Source: Muriicola soli
GTDB lineage: Bacteria > Bacteroidota > Bacteroidia > Flavobacteriales > Flavobacteriaceae
Length of the DNA stretch: 64,000 bases
Direction: 5' to 3'
Assembly (NCBI RefSeq): GCF_004139715.1
Contig: NZ_CP035544.1
Location: forward strand, 2,979,501 to 3,043,500
A program made the position numbers and the translations under genes. The notes under the pieces are model-generated. The model saw only the letters and a list, made by a program, of their open reading frames with translations, was not told where the DNA came from and did not search any database. Positions 63,828 to 64,000 of the stretch are shown here, in pieces. Numbering within the stretch: the first letter of the stretch is position 1; each line of letters opens with the position of its first letter.

Positions 63828-64000
63828 TCAGTATCTCTCCAGCAATTCATTAAATTCCTTCAGGGTTTTTAAATTTTGAAATTCCGAAGTATTCTTTACC
63901 AGATTTTTATCAGTCCATCCCAGTTGCATCATTTTTTCAAGGTGTTTAAGAGCAGAAGGATATTTCTTCCAGGCAGCGTATTTTCTGGCTAGTTGATAAT
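63828..64000 (-). CDS. C-terminal end of a TPR-like protein, partial
   Basis: An open frame enters from the window's right edge on the minus strand and ends with TGA at 63828-63830. The 57 visible residues (YQLARKYAAWKKYPSALKH, EKMMQLGWTDKNLV, TLKEFNELLERY) look like the last helices of a tetratricopeptide-type protein. The stop is 29 bases from the S41 protease stop, so the genes are convergent. Function and full length cannot be judged from this tail. Confidence 0.5.
   Translation of the reverse strand, partial: YQLARKYAAWKKYPSALKHLEKMMQLGWTDKNLVKNTSEFQNLKTLKEFNELLERY

Overview
This window is a chromosomal stretch of a member of the Bacteroidota, almost certainly family Flavobacteriaceae. 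The reasons are: TAnnTTTG-type -7 promoter boxes in front of many genes, AT-rich leaders without clear Shine-Dalgarno sequences, many short lipoprotein signals, a protein with a type IX secretion (T9SS) C-terminal tail, LytS/LytTR two-component genes beside a TonB-dependent receptor, and a flavobacterial-style SUF operon and heme cluster. The genus cannot be fixed from the sequence alone. I see no tRNA, rRNA, insertion sequence, prophage or CRISPR array. All function calls rest on reading motifs; no database search was run.

Layout. 0-4 kb: thiL, then two secreted or lipid-anchored beta-propeller-like proteins (the first frameshifted). 3.9-13 kb: iron-sulfur assembly, A-type carrier, sufB, sufC, sufD, an outer-membrane barrel, sufS, then an M43 metalloprotease and a small lipoprotein, then sufE, a SufT/DUF59 protein and a DUF2480 protein. 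13-13.6 kb is non-coding with a strong bidirectional terminator. 13.6-19.9 kb: hflX, an EEP-family nuclease, a PolB-like 3'-5' exonuclease, a lipoprotein, an MGMT-type DNA repair protein and a serine hydrolase.

19.9-27 kb is a tightly overlapping minus-strand heme operon read hemA-hemC-hemD-hemE-(DUF6973-like)-hemF-phzF-hemB, divergent from an AraC-type regulator. hemH lies at 36.3 kb and hemJ at 46.6 kb, so every step from glutamyl-tRNA to protoheme except hemL (and gltX) is encoded here. Between them lie a VOC protein, a ThuA lipoprotein, a DUF1460 amidase-like protein, a very large VCBS/ASPIC-vanadium haloperoxidase-T9SS fusion, a helical-repeat protein, an MscS channel, a MATE transporter and a lipoprotein plus 64-residue membrane protein pair.

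40-51 kb: two tandem ~1040-residue sortilin-like propeller paralogues, hemJ, an NtrY-like sensor kinase, an enoyl-CoA hydratase and a secreted protein of unknown role. 51-64 kb: a PA0069-type radical SAM protein behind a palindromic promoter, a TonB-dependent receptor with a LytS/LytTR pair, a Gfo/Idh/MocA oxidoreductase, plsC with an HD hydrolase, a bacilliredoxin, a frameshifted DnaJ-domain protein, a HupE/UreJ-like membrane protein, dCMP deaminase, an S41 protease and the tail of one more gene.

Three genes (the choice-of-anchor-B lipoprotein, hemE and the DnaJ-domain gene) each lack one base in or near a short homopolymer. Because hemE should be essential and the rest of each protein is well conserved, these look more like consensus errors than true pseudogenes. 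The most interesting biology is the haloperoxidase fusion, the lipoprotein/small-membrane-protein pair at 38.9-39.8 kb, and three palindromic sites placed at promoters of the suf operon, the AraC regulator and the radical SAM gene.
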